The notes under the pieces were generated by a model. It was given only the letters and a program-made list of their open reading frames with translations. It was not told where the DNA came from and searched no databases. Source: Sphingomonas montanisoli (GTDB lineage Bacteria; Pseudomonadota; Alphaproteobacteria; Sphingomonadales; Sphingomonadaceae). From it: 64,000 nt of DNA. Shown here in pieces: positions 17,026 through 24,956 of this stretch. Both the position numbers and the translations under genes were made by a program. The stretch spans positions 1,052,752-1,116,751 of the forward strand of contig NZ_VTOU01000002.1 of the NCBI RefSeq assembly GCF_008274695.1. The letters run 5' to 3'. How positions within the stretch are numbered: position 1 is the stretch's first letter; the number at the start of each line of letters is the position of its first letter.

Positions 17026-18081
17026 TCAGTTGACCGAAAACGGGATCGAGATGCTGTAGCTCGATCCGGCCGCCATGCTGCCCTGCGGGCGGAACTTCAC
17101 ATGGGTCACGGCGGCCTGCGACGTGGCGTCGCCTGCGGCCGGCGCATAGGTGAAGTTCGTGCCCCCGTCCGATGCGAACTCGACATTGTCGCCGGTGCTG
17201 GTCGACGAGACATAGCTGAGCGTCAGGCCGGAAGCCGGATTGCCGTCGGTCGTCCGCACGACATTACCGCCCGTGCCGTCGCCGTCGAGCGCGATCGTCA
17301 TCTTGGGCGGGGTGGGGACGGTGATCTGGAGGACGTTGGCGTCGACCGCGACGATGTCGGGGTTGGTGACGGTCACGGTCATACGCCGCTTGCTGCCGGG
17401 CAGCGCCTTGGGGTTGCTGGTGCCCTCCACCGGGTTCCAGGTCGCGGCGCCCATCGCGATGCTCACAGTCGGCGGGTTGGGCTGGACGGTGAGGGTGACG
17501 TTGACCGTTCCGGTGACGTTGCCGCTGTCGATCGGGCCGAGAATGCAGATACCCAGCGCGTTGACCGAGCAGAAATACCATTCCCACTTGATCTGGAAGC
17601 TGCCCGTATAGGTGCCGGCGGGCGGATAGCCCGCGCTGGCCAGCTTGAAATAGACGGGCACGTTGGTCGTGCTCGTGGAGAGCAGGCTCAGCACCGATCC
17701 GTTGATATAATAAGCCATCACGCCCGGCTTGAGCTCCGTGGTCCCCGCAGCATCGGCATAAAGCTTGTATGTGACGATATTGCCGCCCGATGTGAGCTGC
17801 AGGCTGGCAGCACCCGGAACCGTCGCCTTCAGATAGTTGCCGCTGAGCAGGCCCAGCACGGTCGAACTGGTGCACGAAAACCCGCCCAACGTCGGGGTGA
17901 GCGGCACGGCGCCGCCCTTGATCGCGGAAGGGGAGAAGGGGCCGACTGTAACCGATGTGGGCGTCGTCACGCCGCAGGCGTTGCCGGCTGAGGTCCACGC
18001 GCACAGGATCGCGCCAAGCAGCGCCATGAGCGGCCATGTCGGCCGTCGGCGCGTCCAACTGAAGAAGCGGTTCACGAACAT
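17026..18081 (-). CDS. Secreted spore-coat-U (SCPU)-like protein
   Basis: 351 residues. A basic N-terminus and hydrophobic stretch (about 15-35) form a signal peptide. The N-terminal half matches the SCPU beta-sandwich pattern: an early Cys (ACGVTTPTSVTVGPFSP), a middle Cys (GGFSCTSS), and GNIVTYKLYADAAGTTE. The C-terminal half is another Thr/Val-rich beta domain ending in SYSISIPFSVN, the terminal strand typical of chaperone-usher-type subunits. SCPU proteins form secreted pili or surface fibres with a chaperone and usher, but none is coded nearby. Function is thus uncertain: an envelope or surface protein acting alone, or with partners elsewhere. Confidence 0.7.
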   Translation of the reverse strand: MFVNRFFSWTRRRPTWPLMALLGAILCAWTSAGNACGVTTPTSVTVGPFSPSAIKGGAVPLTPTLGGFSCTSSTVLGLLSGNYLKATVPGAASLQLTSGGNIVTYKLYADAAGTTELKPGVMAYYINGSVLSLLSTSTTNVPVYFKLASAGYPPAGTYTGSFQIKWEWYFCSVNALGICILGPIDSGNVTGTVNVTLTVQPNPPTVSIAMGAATWNPVEGTSNPKALPGSKRRMTVTVTNPDIVAVDANVLQITVPTPPKMTIALDGDGTGGNVVRTTDGNPASGLTLSYVSSTSTGDNVEFASDGGTNFTYAPAAGDATSQAAVTHVKFRPQGSMAAGSSYSISIPFSVN

Positions 18082-18164
18082 GCTGCCGGGCTTGGCCGCG
18101 CATGCTTACCGATTGCCTAATCCGCCCGCCCGCAAGGGGCGCGATTAGACCAATAGATGATCGG

Positions 18165-18755
18165 TCACGATCTTACCGGCGCCATCGCCAGCCGTTCGAG
18201 CATCTCGGCGAAGCGATCGCGGCTCATGCCCTGTCCCGGCCCCAGCCACCATGCGACCGTGCTGAAGATCGCGTTGACGGCGTGCGTCACCGCCAGGTCG
18301 AGCGGAATGTCGGGGTGGAAAATCACCGGCACGGCGGTGCCATGTTCGATCGCGCGCGCCATCGCGTCACGCCGCACCACTTCGCCTCCGCCGATCAGCA
18401 GCGCGCGGCACAAGGCCGTCCTGTCGGCGATGAAATCGACCAACACCCGCGTCACACTCAGGCGATCGGCCGACAGCAGGGTCGGCATCATCGCCGTCAT
18501 GAACTCGGTGATCGTGGCGTCGGCGATGTCGGTCAGCAGCGCGGTCGGATCGGCAAAATGGCGGAAGAACGTGGCATAGCCGACGCCCGCCTCCTCCACG
18601 ATCATCCCCACGGTGACGTCCGGAAAGTCATGTCGGGCTAGCAGCTCGACCAATGCCGATCGCAGTGCTGCGCGTGTCCGTACCACCCGCGCATCCTTGC
18701 GCCAGCGATCGTCCGCTTGATGTCGTGTCGGTGCCACTCTTGTTTTATGATCCAC
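18165..18755 (-). CDS. TetR/AcrR-family transcriptional regulator
   Basis: 196 residues from GTG 18755; GTG 18737 is an alternative start. The N-terminal helix-turn-helix is typical: RTRAALRSALVELLARHDFPDVTVGMIVEEAGVGYATFFRHFADPTALL. The C-terminal ligand domain is divergent, as usual. It is transcribed away from the P450 gene with 95 bp between the two start codons, so it probably controls itself and the P450. The gap contains TGATCCACTGGTTATCA, an imperfect palindrome that could be part of an operator, though it overlaps the proposed GTG start. The inducer is unknown. Confidence 0.88.
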   Translation of the reverse strand: MDHKTRVAPTRHQADDRWRKDARVVRTRAALRSALVELLARHDFPDVTVGMIVEEAGVGYATFFRHFADPTALLTDIADATITEFMTAMMPTLLSADRLSVTRVLVDFIADRTALCRALLIGGGEVVRRDAMARAIEHGTAVPVIFHPDIPLDLAVTHAVNAIFSTVAWWLGPGQGMSRDRFAEMLERLAMAPVRS

Positions 18756-18850
18756 TGGTTATCATATGTCACGCAATCGTTTCGACTGCCCTAGGATGGC
18801 TGTCCGTCCGAAGGCAAGGCCCGTTGTGTCTATGTGGTGGAGAATGTCCG

Positions 18851-20002
18851 ATGACCGAACATTGCCCTGTTCATGCGGATCGCAGTGGCGATGACCGAAA
18901 GACCGCCAGTGCCGTCGCCGGAGGATCAACCCAGTCGGCTGATCGGATCGTCGATCATGCCGGCGTGCGTGCGGTGCTGCGCGATGAAAGCGCGACCCAG
19001 GCGGGCTTCAAGGCCGATCTGATCCGGCGTTATGCCGATATGCGGTTCGCGCCGATCCTGTTCCTCGAAGGTGACGCGCACCGCCGCCAGCGCGCCGCCA
19101 CCGCACGTTTCTTCGCCCCGCGCACCGTCACCACACGCTATCGCGCGCTGATCGAGGCCGAAGCCGACGAACTCATCGCCGGGTTTCAGGCGAAGGGGGA
19201 CGCGACGCTCGACCGGATGAGCCTGCGCCTCGCCGTCGCGGTCGCGGCCGATATCGTCGGCCTGACCAACAGCGACCGGGATGGGATGGCGCGGCGGCTC
19301 GATCGATTCTTCGATGCGGATCTGGCGCTGAAGGATAACCGGCTCGCGCAGTTCGCGAGCTTCTTTCAGGGCCAGTTCCGCCTCTGGTCCTTCTATTTCC
19401 GCGACGTCCGCCCCGCGATCCGCTCGCGGATGAAGGCCCCGCGCGAAGACGTCATCTCGCACCTGATCGCCGAAGGCTATAGCGACCGGTCGATCCTCAC
19501 TGAATGCTTCACTTATGGCGCGGCGGGGATGGTGACGACGCGTGAGTTCATCACGATGGCGGCGTGGCACCTGCTCGAAGACCCGCACCTCGCCGATCGC
19601 TTTCGCGAGACCGACGAGGTGGGGCGACTCGCGATCCTTGAGGAGATATTGCGGCTCGAGCCCGTGGTCGGCACGCTTTATCGCCAGCGCGAAGGCGAGC
19701 CCGCGCCCGTGGCGCTCGATATCCGCGCCGCCAATGGCGATCCGCAGGCGATGGGCGCCTGCCCGCATCGCATCGACCCCGATCGCGACCGCGCGCCGCG
19801 CGTGGGCGCTGCAGGAATGGCCTTCGGCGACGGCGCGCATCGCTGTCCCGGTGCCGGCGTGGCGCTGCTGGAGGCGGCGATTTTCCTCGATCGCCTGCTG
19901 CGTGTGCCGGGCATCCGGCTGATCGATGCACCCAGCGTCGGCTGGAATCCGCTGATCACCGGCTATGAATTGCGCGGGTGTAATATCCGCTGCTACAAAT
20001 AA
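18851..20002 (+). CDS. Cytochrome P450
   Basis: 383 residues from ATG 18851, with GGTGGAG about 10 bases upstream; the frame is open back to 18653 but not plausible as protein. P450 signatures are complete: an I-helix with AAGMVTTREF (AGxxTT pattern), ExxR at E265-R268 (EEILR), and the haem loop FGDGAHRCPG with Cys332 as the iron ligand. It is a soluble bacterial-type enzyme somewhat shorter than the usual 400 residues. No ferredoxin or reductase gene is adjacent. The substrate is unknown; the divergent TetR gene suggests induction by a small hydrophobic compound. Confidence 0.93.
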   Translation: MTEHCPVHADRSGDDRKTASAVAGGSTQSADRIVDHAGVRAVLRDESATQAGFKADLIRRYADMRFAPILFLEGDAHRRQRAATARFFAPRTVTTRYRALIEAEADELIAGFQAKGDATLDRMSLRLAVAVAADIVGLTNSDRDGMARRLDRFFDADLALKDNRLAQFASFFQGQFRLWSFYFRDVRPAIRSRMKAPREDVISHLIAEGYSDRSILTECFTYGAAGMVTTREFITMAAWHLLEDPHLADRFRETDEVGRLAILEEILRLEPVVGTLYRQREGEPAPVALDIRAANGDPQAMGACPHRIDPDRDRAPRVGAAGMAFGDGAHRCPGAGVALLEAAIFLDRLLRVPGIRLIDAPSVGWNPLITGYELRGCNIRCYK

Positions 20003-20089
20003 TAATGCGAATGAATATCAGGAAAATGGTTAAGTAATGGCATAGTGTAAGAAAAGCCAACAATTGCACGTTTTCGACTTCCGGGTTAG

Positions 20090-20116
20090 GCGACCGCTCA
20101 TCGGGCAATCGGTCGC
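20090..20116 (+). promoter_or_regulatory. Inverted repeat in 5' leader of PEP-CTERM gene
   Basis: GCGACCG and CGGTCGC, a perfect 7-bp inverted repeat with a 13-base spacer, lie 24 bp upstream of the ATG at 20140 in an otherwise AT-rich gap. It could be an operator or a leader hairpin; no further evidence. Confidence 0.3.
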
Positions 20117-20139
20117 GGTGGCCGGCTCGGGAGGATGTT

Positions 20140-20859
20140 ATGCGTTCGATGCGTTTTGTTGTGGGGCTTTTGGTTGCCGTTTGCGCGATGGCTCCGGCCA
20201 GTGCGGGCATCGTCATCAATAGCAATGCCGCAGGTCAGTCATTTGCAATGGCCTATACCGGGCTGGTTGGTGGGGTGACGACCAACAACGTCACGGCCCA
20301 AGGTAACTTTACCTTCACAAGCGTATCGAATGCGGGAAAAACGTTCAACTTTACCTATAATATGCTCAACAATTCTAACTATGATTCACGGTTGAGTTCG
20401 TTCGGGTTTAATGCAGCTCCCAATATCTCTTCGGTATCGTCGACCGGCTATTTCGGATATTCGAACACCAACGCCAATTATCCTCAGGGCATCGGCAATA
20501 TCGAAATCTGCTTTACGGCCGTCAGCAACGGCACCTGCACGGGTAATGGCGCGGGGCTGACCTCAAATCCCGATCAATCGGGCAGCGGCACGTTCGCGCT
20601 GACATTCGCCAATGCGATGTCGTCTATCGAACTGAGCGACTTTGCTGTTCGCTTCCAGTCAATCAACCCGAAGATCAACGGATCGAGCTCGGGCGTGGGC
20701 ACGGGTTCGCTGATCGGACTTGATGGCGGCGTGGTCGGCGCGGCGCCCGATCCGGCAACGTGGATGCTGATGCTCACCGGCTTCGGGCTGGTGGGAATGG
20801 CAATGCGCCGCCGGGGCTCGGCGTTCTCGCCTCAGCCCGGCGTCTTCTTGGCGAGGTAG
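20140..20859 (+). CDS. PEP-CTERM (PEPxxW-type) sorting-signal protein
   Basis: 239 residues; GGGAGGA precedes the ATG. A signal peptide (about 1-23, ending PASAG) is followed by an Asn/Ser/Thr-rich beta-type ectodomain of about 180 residues with one Cys pair (EICFTAVSNGTCTG). The C-terminus has the sorting signal: PDPATW, an apolar helix (MLMLTGFGLVGMAM) and RRR. Another 14 residues follow before the stop. The pattern is like the cistern group of PEP-CTERM proteins. It is a likely substrate of the exosortase at 12 kb. GC content is visibly lower than its neighbours, normal for Asn/Thr-rich surface proteins. The 3' end overlaps the convergent transglycosylase gene by 28 bp. Confidence 0.82.
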   Translation: MRSMRFVVGLLVAVCAMAPASAGIVINSNAAGQSFAMAYTGLVGGVTTNNVTAQGNFTFTSVSNAGKTFNFTYNMLNNSNYDSRLSSFGFNAAPNISSVSSTGYFGYSNTNANYPQGIGNIEICFTAVSNGTCTGNGAGLTSNPDQSGSGTFALTFANAMSSIELSDFAVRFQSINPKINGSSSGVGTGSLIGLDGGVVGAAPDPATWMLMLTGFGLVGMAMRRRGSAFSPQPGVFLAR

Positions 20860-22871
20860 GTCGACAGCCGGTTCTTCGTCGGCGTGCGCGCCCGTGATGG
20901 GTTCATCAGGTCATAGACCACCGCATTTTCCAGCACGCGCTGGACATAGCCGCGGGTCTCTTCGAACGGGATCGCCTCGATCCAGTCGACCACATCGACG
21001 CCGGGCATGCGCGGATCGCCGTTCGCGCGGATGAACTTGTTCACGTTGCCGGGGCCGGCATTGTAGCTTGCGATCGCAAGCACATAGCTACCGTTGTAAT
21101 AATTGAGCATGCGATCGAAAAAGGACGATCCCAGCATCACGTTATAGTCGACCTCGGCAAGTCGCGCGGGATCGTAGGGCAGGCCGACCTTGCCTGCCTG
21201 CTCCTTCGCGGTGGCGGGCATCAGCTGCATCAGGCCGCGCGCACCGGTGCGGCTTGTCGCCTGCCGATCGAACTGGCTTTCCTGCCGGCTGATCGCGTGG
21301 ACCATCGTCCAGTGATCCGCCATGGCCGGCGGCACCGCGACGGTTGGGAAGCCGATGCGCAGCGGATCGGGGGTGCCGCTTGTCCGCGCCGCACGCGACA
21401 CCATCACGCCCAGATCGGGCCGTCCGATCGAGCGTGCAAGCTCGCCCGCCAGCGCATGGTCGATGTCGGTCTTGGCGTCGCTGGCGATCAGGCGGATGAA
21501 CGCAGTCTGATCCTGCCACTGCCCGTCGCGGCCCAGCAGGCGCGTGGCGCGCACGACCTCGCTCGCTTCGAACGCGGCGCGTTCGGTGGGCGCAACGGCG
21601 CGGTTGGAATCGGCGGGCATGGTGAGCTGGCGGCCGAGGCGTTCGGCGGCGAGCTGGCCGTAAAACTGGTCGATATGCGACGCTGCCTGGCCGAAATAGC
21701 TGTTTGCCCAATCCGACTTGTTCGCCTGTTCCGCGGCGCGTCCGGCCCAGTACATGCCCTTGGTCTGGGTCGACGGGCTTTGCGCGGCGCGCGCATAGCG
21801 ATCGAACATCGTCATCGCATCGGCGGGACGGCCGATCCGCTTGAGCGCCACCGTGCCGCCCAGCCACATCAGGTTGGTATAATCGTCGCGCTCGTCGAAC
21901 GGGCGATCGCGGACCTGCGTGCCCGACGGATAGGTCTCCTCGGCATGGCGCGCGATGGCGAAGGCAAGGTCGTTCTGATTGTCGGCCGCGGCCTGTCGTC
22001 CGAACTGGAACAAAGTATCGAGCCAGATCGCGGCGTCATAGGGCACGCCCGACAGGGTGCGCGATTGCGCCAGCCAGACGCGCGCGTCGAACCCATTGCC
22101 CCGATCGCGCATCCAGCGCGCCCGATCCAGAAGGAAACCCGGATCGCGATTGGCGGCTTCGCCCGCCGCGACGACACGCGTCGCCGCATCGGGATCGTTG
22201 CGGATCAGCGCGATCCGCGCCTCGTATAGCGGCCGGCGCGCGGGGGTGGCGAGCGTCAGGAAGCGCGATGCGGCGGTGGCGTTACGATCCCACAGCAGGC
22301 GTTCCATGCGGCGATCATGGTCGGATGCGCTGAACTGCCCCCCGAACCGGGTGAGCAGACGCCCTTCATCGTCGGCCGACAGCCCCTTCATGCCCCAGGC
22401 GGCGGCCGCGGCGGTCCGCGCCTCGCCCGATCGGCCGGTCGCAGCCAGCGCCTCGGCATAGCGCGCCTGGCCTGCTGCCGTCAGCGGCGGGGTGCGGGTG
22501 AAGAAGGTGACGACATCGCCGGGCGTGTAATTGTTCGGATCGATCCGGCGCTCGGCCGCGCGGCGCATGGCGGTGTCGCCCGGCCAGCCGGGATGCGCGG
22601 TCAGGAAGCTGGCATAGCTCTGGAACGGCAGCGAATCGTTGCCGCGAAGCCGCCGCCAGTCGGCAATCGCCTGGCGCAGCGCGGTTTCGTTCCAGCCCGC
22701 AAAGCCCGGAGGGGCGGGCGCGGGCCGAGTCGGCTCGTCCTGCGCCACCACTGCGGCAAGCGCGGCCGTGGAGAGGAGAAGCAGGCCCGGCATAAAAAGA
22801 CGGCGGGCGCGGCTGGACAGGGCAGGGGGCTGAAACCTATTGGGCGCAGCACGATCTCGCGGGTCGGTCAT
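20832..22871 (-). CDS. slt: Soluble lytic murein transglycosylase
   Basis: 679 residues from ATG 22871; the frame is open to 23105 but that part is a shadow. An N-terminal apolar segment (about 28-42) directs it to the periplasm. A long alpha-superhelical region of TPR/Slt70-like repeats (about 60-500) leads to a C-terminal GEWL-fold SLT domain: AISRQESQFDRQATSRTGARGLMQLMPATA, with the catalytic Glu in RQESQF, then YNVMLGSSF and ASYNAGPGNV. It cleaves peptidoglycan to 1,6-anhydro products during wall turnover. It is divergent from dapA (46 bp). Confidence 0.93.
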   Translation of the reverse strand: MTDPRDRAAPNRFQPPALSSRARRLFMPGLLLLSTAALAAVVAQDEPTRPAPAPPGFAGWNETALRQAIADWRRLRGNDSLPFQSYASFLTAHPGWPGDTAMRRAAERRIDPNNYTPGDVVTFFTRTPPLTAAGQARYAEALAATGRSGEARTAAAAAWGMKGLSADDEGRLLTRFGGQFSASDHDRRMERLLWDRNATAASRFLTLATPARRPLYEARIALIRNDPDAATRVVAAGEAANRDPGFLLDRARWMRDRGNGFDARVWLAQSRTLSGVPYDAAIWLDTLFQFGRQAAADNQNDLAFAIARHAEETYPSGTQVRDRPFDERDDYTNLMWLGGTVALKRIGRPADAMTMFDRYARAAQSPSTQTKGMYWAGRAAEQANKSDWANSYFGQAASHIDQFYGQLAAERLGRQLTMPADSNRAVAPTERAAFEASEVVRATRLLGRDGQWQDQTAFIRLIASDAKTDIDHALAGELARSIGRPDLGVMVSRAARTSGTPDPLRIGFPTVAVPPAMADHWTMVHAISRQESQFDRQATSRTGARGLMQLMPATAKEQAGKVGLPYDPARLAEVDYNVMLGSSFFDRMLNYYNGSYVLAIASYNAGPGNVNKFIRANGDPRMPGVDVVDWIEAIPFEETRGYVQRVLENAVVYDLMNPSRARTPTKNRLSTYLAKKTPG

Positions 22872-22917
22872 GGGTGCCTTATGCCCCCCTGGCATCGTGA
22901 GGTGAAGGGAGTGGCTG

Positions 22918-23793
22918 ATGTTCAGTGGATCGATACCGGCGCTGGTGACACCGTTTCGCGACGGGGCGTTCGACGAGAAACTGTTTCGTGGCTTCGTCGA
23001 TTGGCAGATCGAACAGGGTTCTTCCGCGCTCGTGCCATGCGGCACGACGGGCGAAAGCGCCACGATGTCGATCGAAGAACATAACCATGTAGTTAGGGTC
23101 TGCATCGATCAGGCGAAAGGGCGCGTGCCCGTAATTGCTGGCTGCGGATCGAACGACACGATGGTCGCGCTGGAACATATGCACCACGCAAAGGCCGCCG
23201 GCGCGGCTGCGGCGCTGGTCGTGCTGCCTTATTATAACCGCCCGAACCAGGACGGCATTTTGGCGCATTACCGCTATCTGGCGGCGAACAACGATCTGCC
23301 GATCGTCGTCTACAACGTGCCCGCGCGCACCGTGACCGACATCTTGCCCGAAACCCTGGGCAAGCTGGCCGAACTGCCCACGATCATCGGGATCAAGGAT
23401 GCGAGCGGCAAGGTCGAGCGGGTTTCGGCGCAGCGGGCGGCGTGCGGCCCCGATTTCTGCCAGATGTCGGGCAATGACGATATGGCGCTCGGCTTCATGG
23501 CGATGGGCGGCAAGGGCTGCATCTCGGTGACGGCCAATGTCGCGCCGAAGCTGGCTGCCGATTTTCAGGCCGCCTGCGCCGAAGGGCGCTGGGCCGACGC
23601 GCTTGCGCTGCAGGATCGGCTCTTTCCGCTCCACGCCGCGTTGTTCAGCGATGCTTCACCTGGCCCGATCAAATATGCGCTCACCCGTGTCTATCCCGAT
23701 TTCCCCAACGAGCTGCGCATGCCGATGACCTGGCCTTCCGAGGCGAGCCGCAAGGCCGTCGACGCGGCGCTGGCGCATGCGGGCCTGGTCTGA
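22918..23793 (+). CDS. dapA: 4-hydroxy-tetrahydrodipicolinate synthase
   Basis: 291 residues, normal length. The class I aldolase barrel is complete: PCGTTGESATMS (pyruvate carboxylate-binding TT), Y132 in VVYNVPART, and the Schiff-base K160 in IGIKDASG. It condenses pyruvate with aspartate semialdehyde, the entry step to diaminopimelate and lysine. The start ATG 22918 follows GAAGGGAG. smpB begins 10 bp after the stop, so the two are probably one transcript together with the DUF2062 gene. Confidence 0.96.
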   Translation: MFSGSIPALVTPFRDGAFDEKLFRGFVDWQIEQGSSALVPCGTTGESATMSIEEHNHVVRVCIDQAKGRVPVIAGCGSNDTMVALEHMHHAKAAGAAAALVVLPYYNRPNQDGILAHYRYLAANNDLPIVVYNVPARTVTDILPETLGKLAELPTIIGIKDASGKVERVSAQRAACGPDFCQMSGNDDMALGFMAMGGKGCISVTANVAPKLAADFQAACAEGRWADALALQDRLFPLHAALFSDASPGPIKYALTRVYPDFPNELRMPMTWPSEASRKAVDAALAHAGLV

Positions 23794-23803
23794 CGGAATC
23801 TGA

Positions 23804-24286
23804 ATGGCCCGTCCGCATCCCCCCGAATTCGAAAAGACCAAGGTCGTCGCCGAGAACCGGCGCGCGCGGTACGAATATTTCCTCGAGGAATTCTTCGAAG
23901 CCGGAATCGCGCTGACGGGGACCGAGGTGAAATCGCTGCGCTTCGGCGAGGGTTCGATCGCCGAAAGCTATGCCGAGGTGAAGGACGGGCAGGTGTGGCT
24001 GGTGAACGCCAACGTCCCCGAATATAATTTCGGCAACCGCTTCAATCACGAGCCAAAGCGCCCCCGCAAGCTGCTGCTGCGCGAACGCCAGATCGAAAAG
24101 ATGCGCAACGCTGTGTCGCGCGAAGGCATGACGCTGGTCCCGCTGTCGGTCTATTTCAACGGACGCGGCCGCGCGAAGGTCGAACTTGCGCTCGCCAAGG
24201 GCAAGAAGCTCCACGACAAGCGCGATACCGAGAAGGCGCGTGACTGGAAGCGCGAGCAGGGCCGCCTGATGCGCGAGCGCGGCTGA
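23804..24286 (+). CDS. smpB: SsrA-binding protein SmpB
   Basis: 160 residues. Motifs of SmpB are all present: [12 protein letters not shown] at the N-terminus, [31 protein letters not shown] and the basic tail [19 protein letters not shown]. It binds tmRNA and delivers it to stalled ribosomes for trans-translation. Its order after dapA is usual in alphaproteobacteria. A possible tmRNA tag is at the far right edge of this window, 40 kb away. The next start codon follows the stop directly. Confidence 0.97.
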   Translation: MARPHPPEFEKTKVVAENRRARYEYFLEEFFEAGIALTGTEVKSLRFGEGSIAESYAEVKDGQVWLVNANVPEYNFGNRFNHEPKRPRKLLLRERQIEKMRNAVSREGMTLVPLSVYFNGRGRAKVELALAKGKKLHDKRDTEKARDWKREQGRLMRERG

Positions 24287-24898
24287 ATGTTCGCGCGGAT
24301 CGGCAATTGGTGGCGCAAGCACGCCCCGACGCGGGAATCGCTGGAGGAGGTGCGCTGGCTGCGCCCCTTCGCGCATCGCGTGCTGGAGCCGAGCCTGTGG
24401 CGCTTCACGCGCCGTTCGGTACCGCGCGGGGTGGCGCTGGGCCTGATCGTCGGCATCTTCCTGATGATCCCGGGGCTGCAGATCATTGGCGCGTGCCTGC
24501 TGGCTTTGCCGTGCCGCGCCAACGTGCCGATCGCGGTTGCGGGGACGTTCCTCAGCAATCCGGCGACGACGCCGTTCATCCTCTATCTGTCGTTGATCGT
24601 CGGTAATCACTTCATCCATTCGACCGCCGATGTTGGCACGGTGATGGTGATGATCGATCAAGGCGCATCGATCGGGGACTGGCTTAGCTGGCTTGCTTCC
24701 TCGGCCGCGCCGGCGCTGGTGCTGGGGCTGTTCGTGATCTCGGTGGTCGCAGCGGCCGTCGGCTACCTTGCGGCCGCCTTCTTCTGGCGCTGGTGGATCG
24801 CCCATAAGTGGACCCTGCGCACCCGCCAGCGGATCGAGCGCGCGCATGAGCGGGCCCACCCCGATCATTACGACGAACACGGCCATCATCGGGGTTGA
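24287..24898 (+). CDS. DUF2062 membrane protein
   Basis: 203 residues, starting immediately after the smpB stop. The DUF2062 region is recognisable: WRFTRRSVPRGVALGLIVGIF, PGLQ, NVPIAVAGTFLSNPATTPFILYL. It has about four membrane segments and a His-rich hydrophilic C-terminus (HPDHYDEHGHHRG). The function of the family is unknown. It shares the transcript of dapA-smpB by position. Confidence 0.85.
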   Translation: MFARIGNWWRKHAPTRESLEEVRWLRPFAHRVLEPSLWRFTRRSVPRGVALGLIVGIFLMIPGLQIIGACLLALPCRANVPIAVAGTFLSNPATTPFILYLSLIVGNHFIHSTADVGTVMVMIDQGASIGDWLSWLASSAAPALVLGLFVISVVAAAVGYLAAAFFWRWWIAHKWTLRTRQRIERAHERAHPDHYDEHGHHRG

Positions 24899-24956
24899 TC
24901 TTGCTTCGAGGCGGGCTTAGCCAACCGTCATAGCAAGATAATACAGAGGTTTCCCG

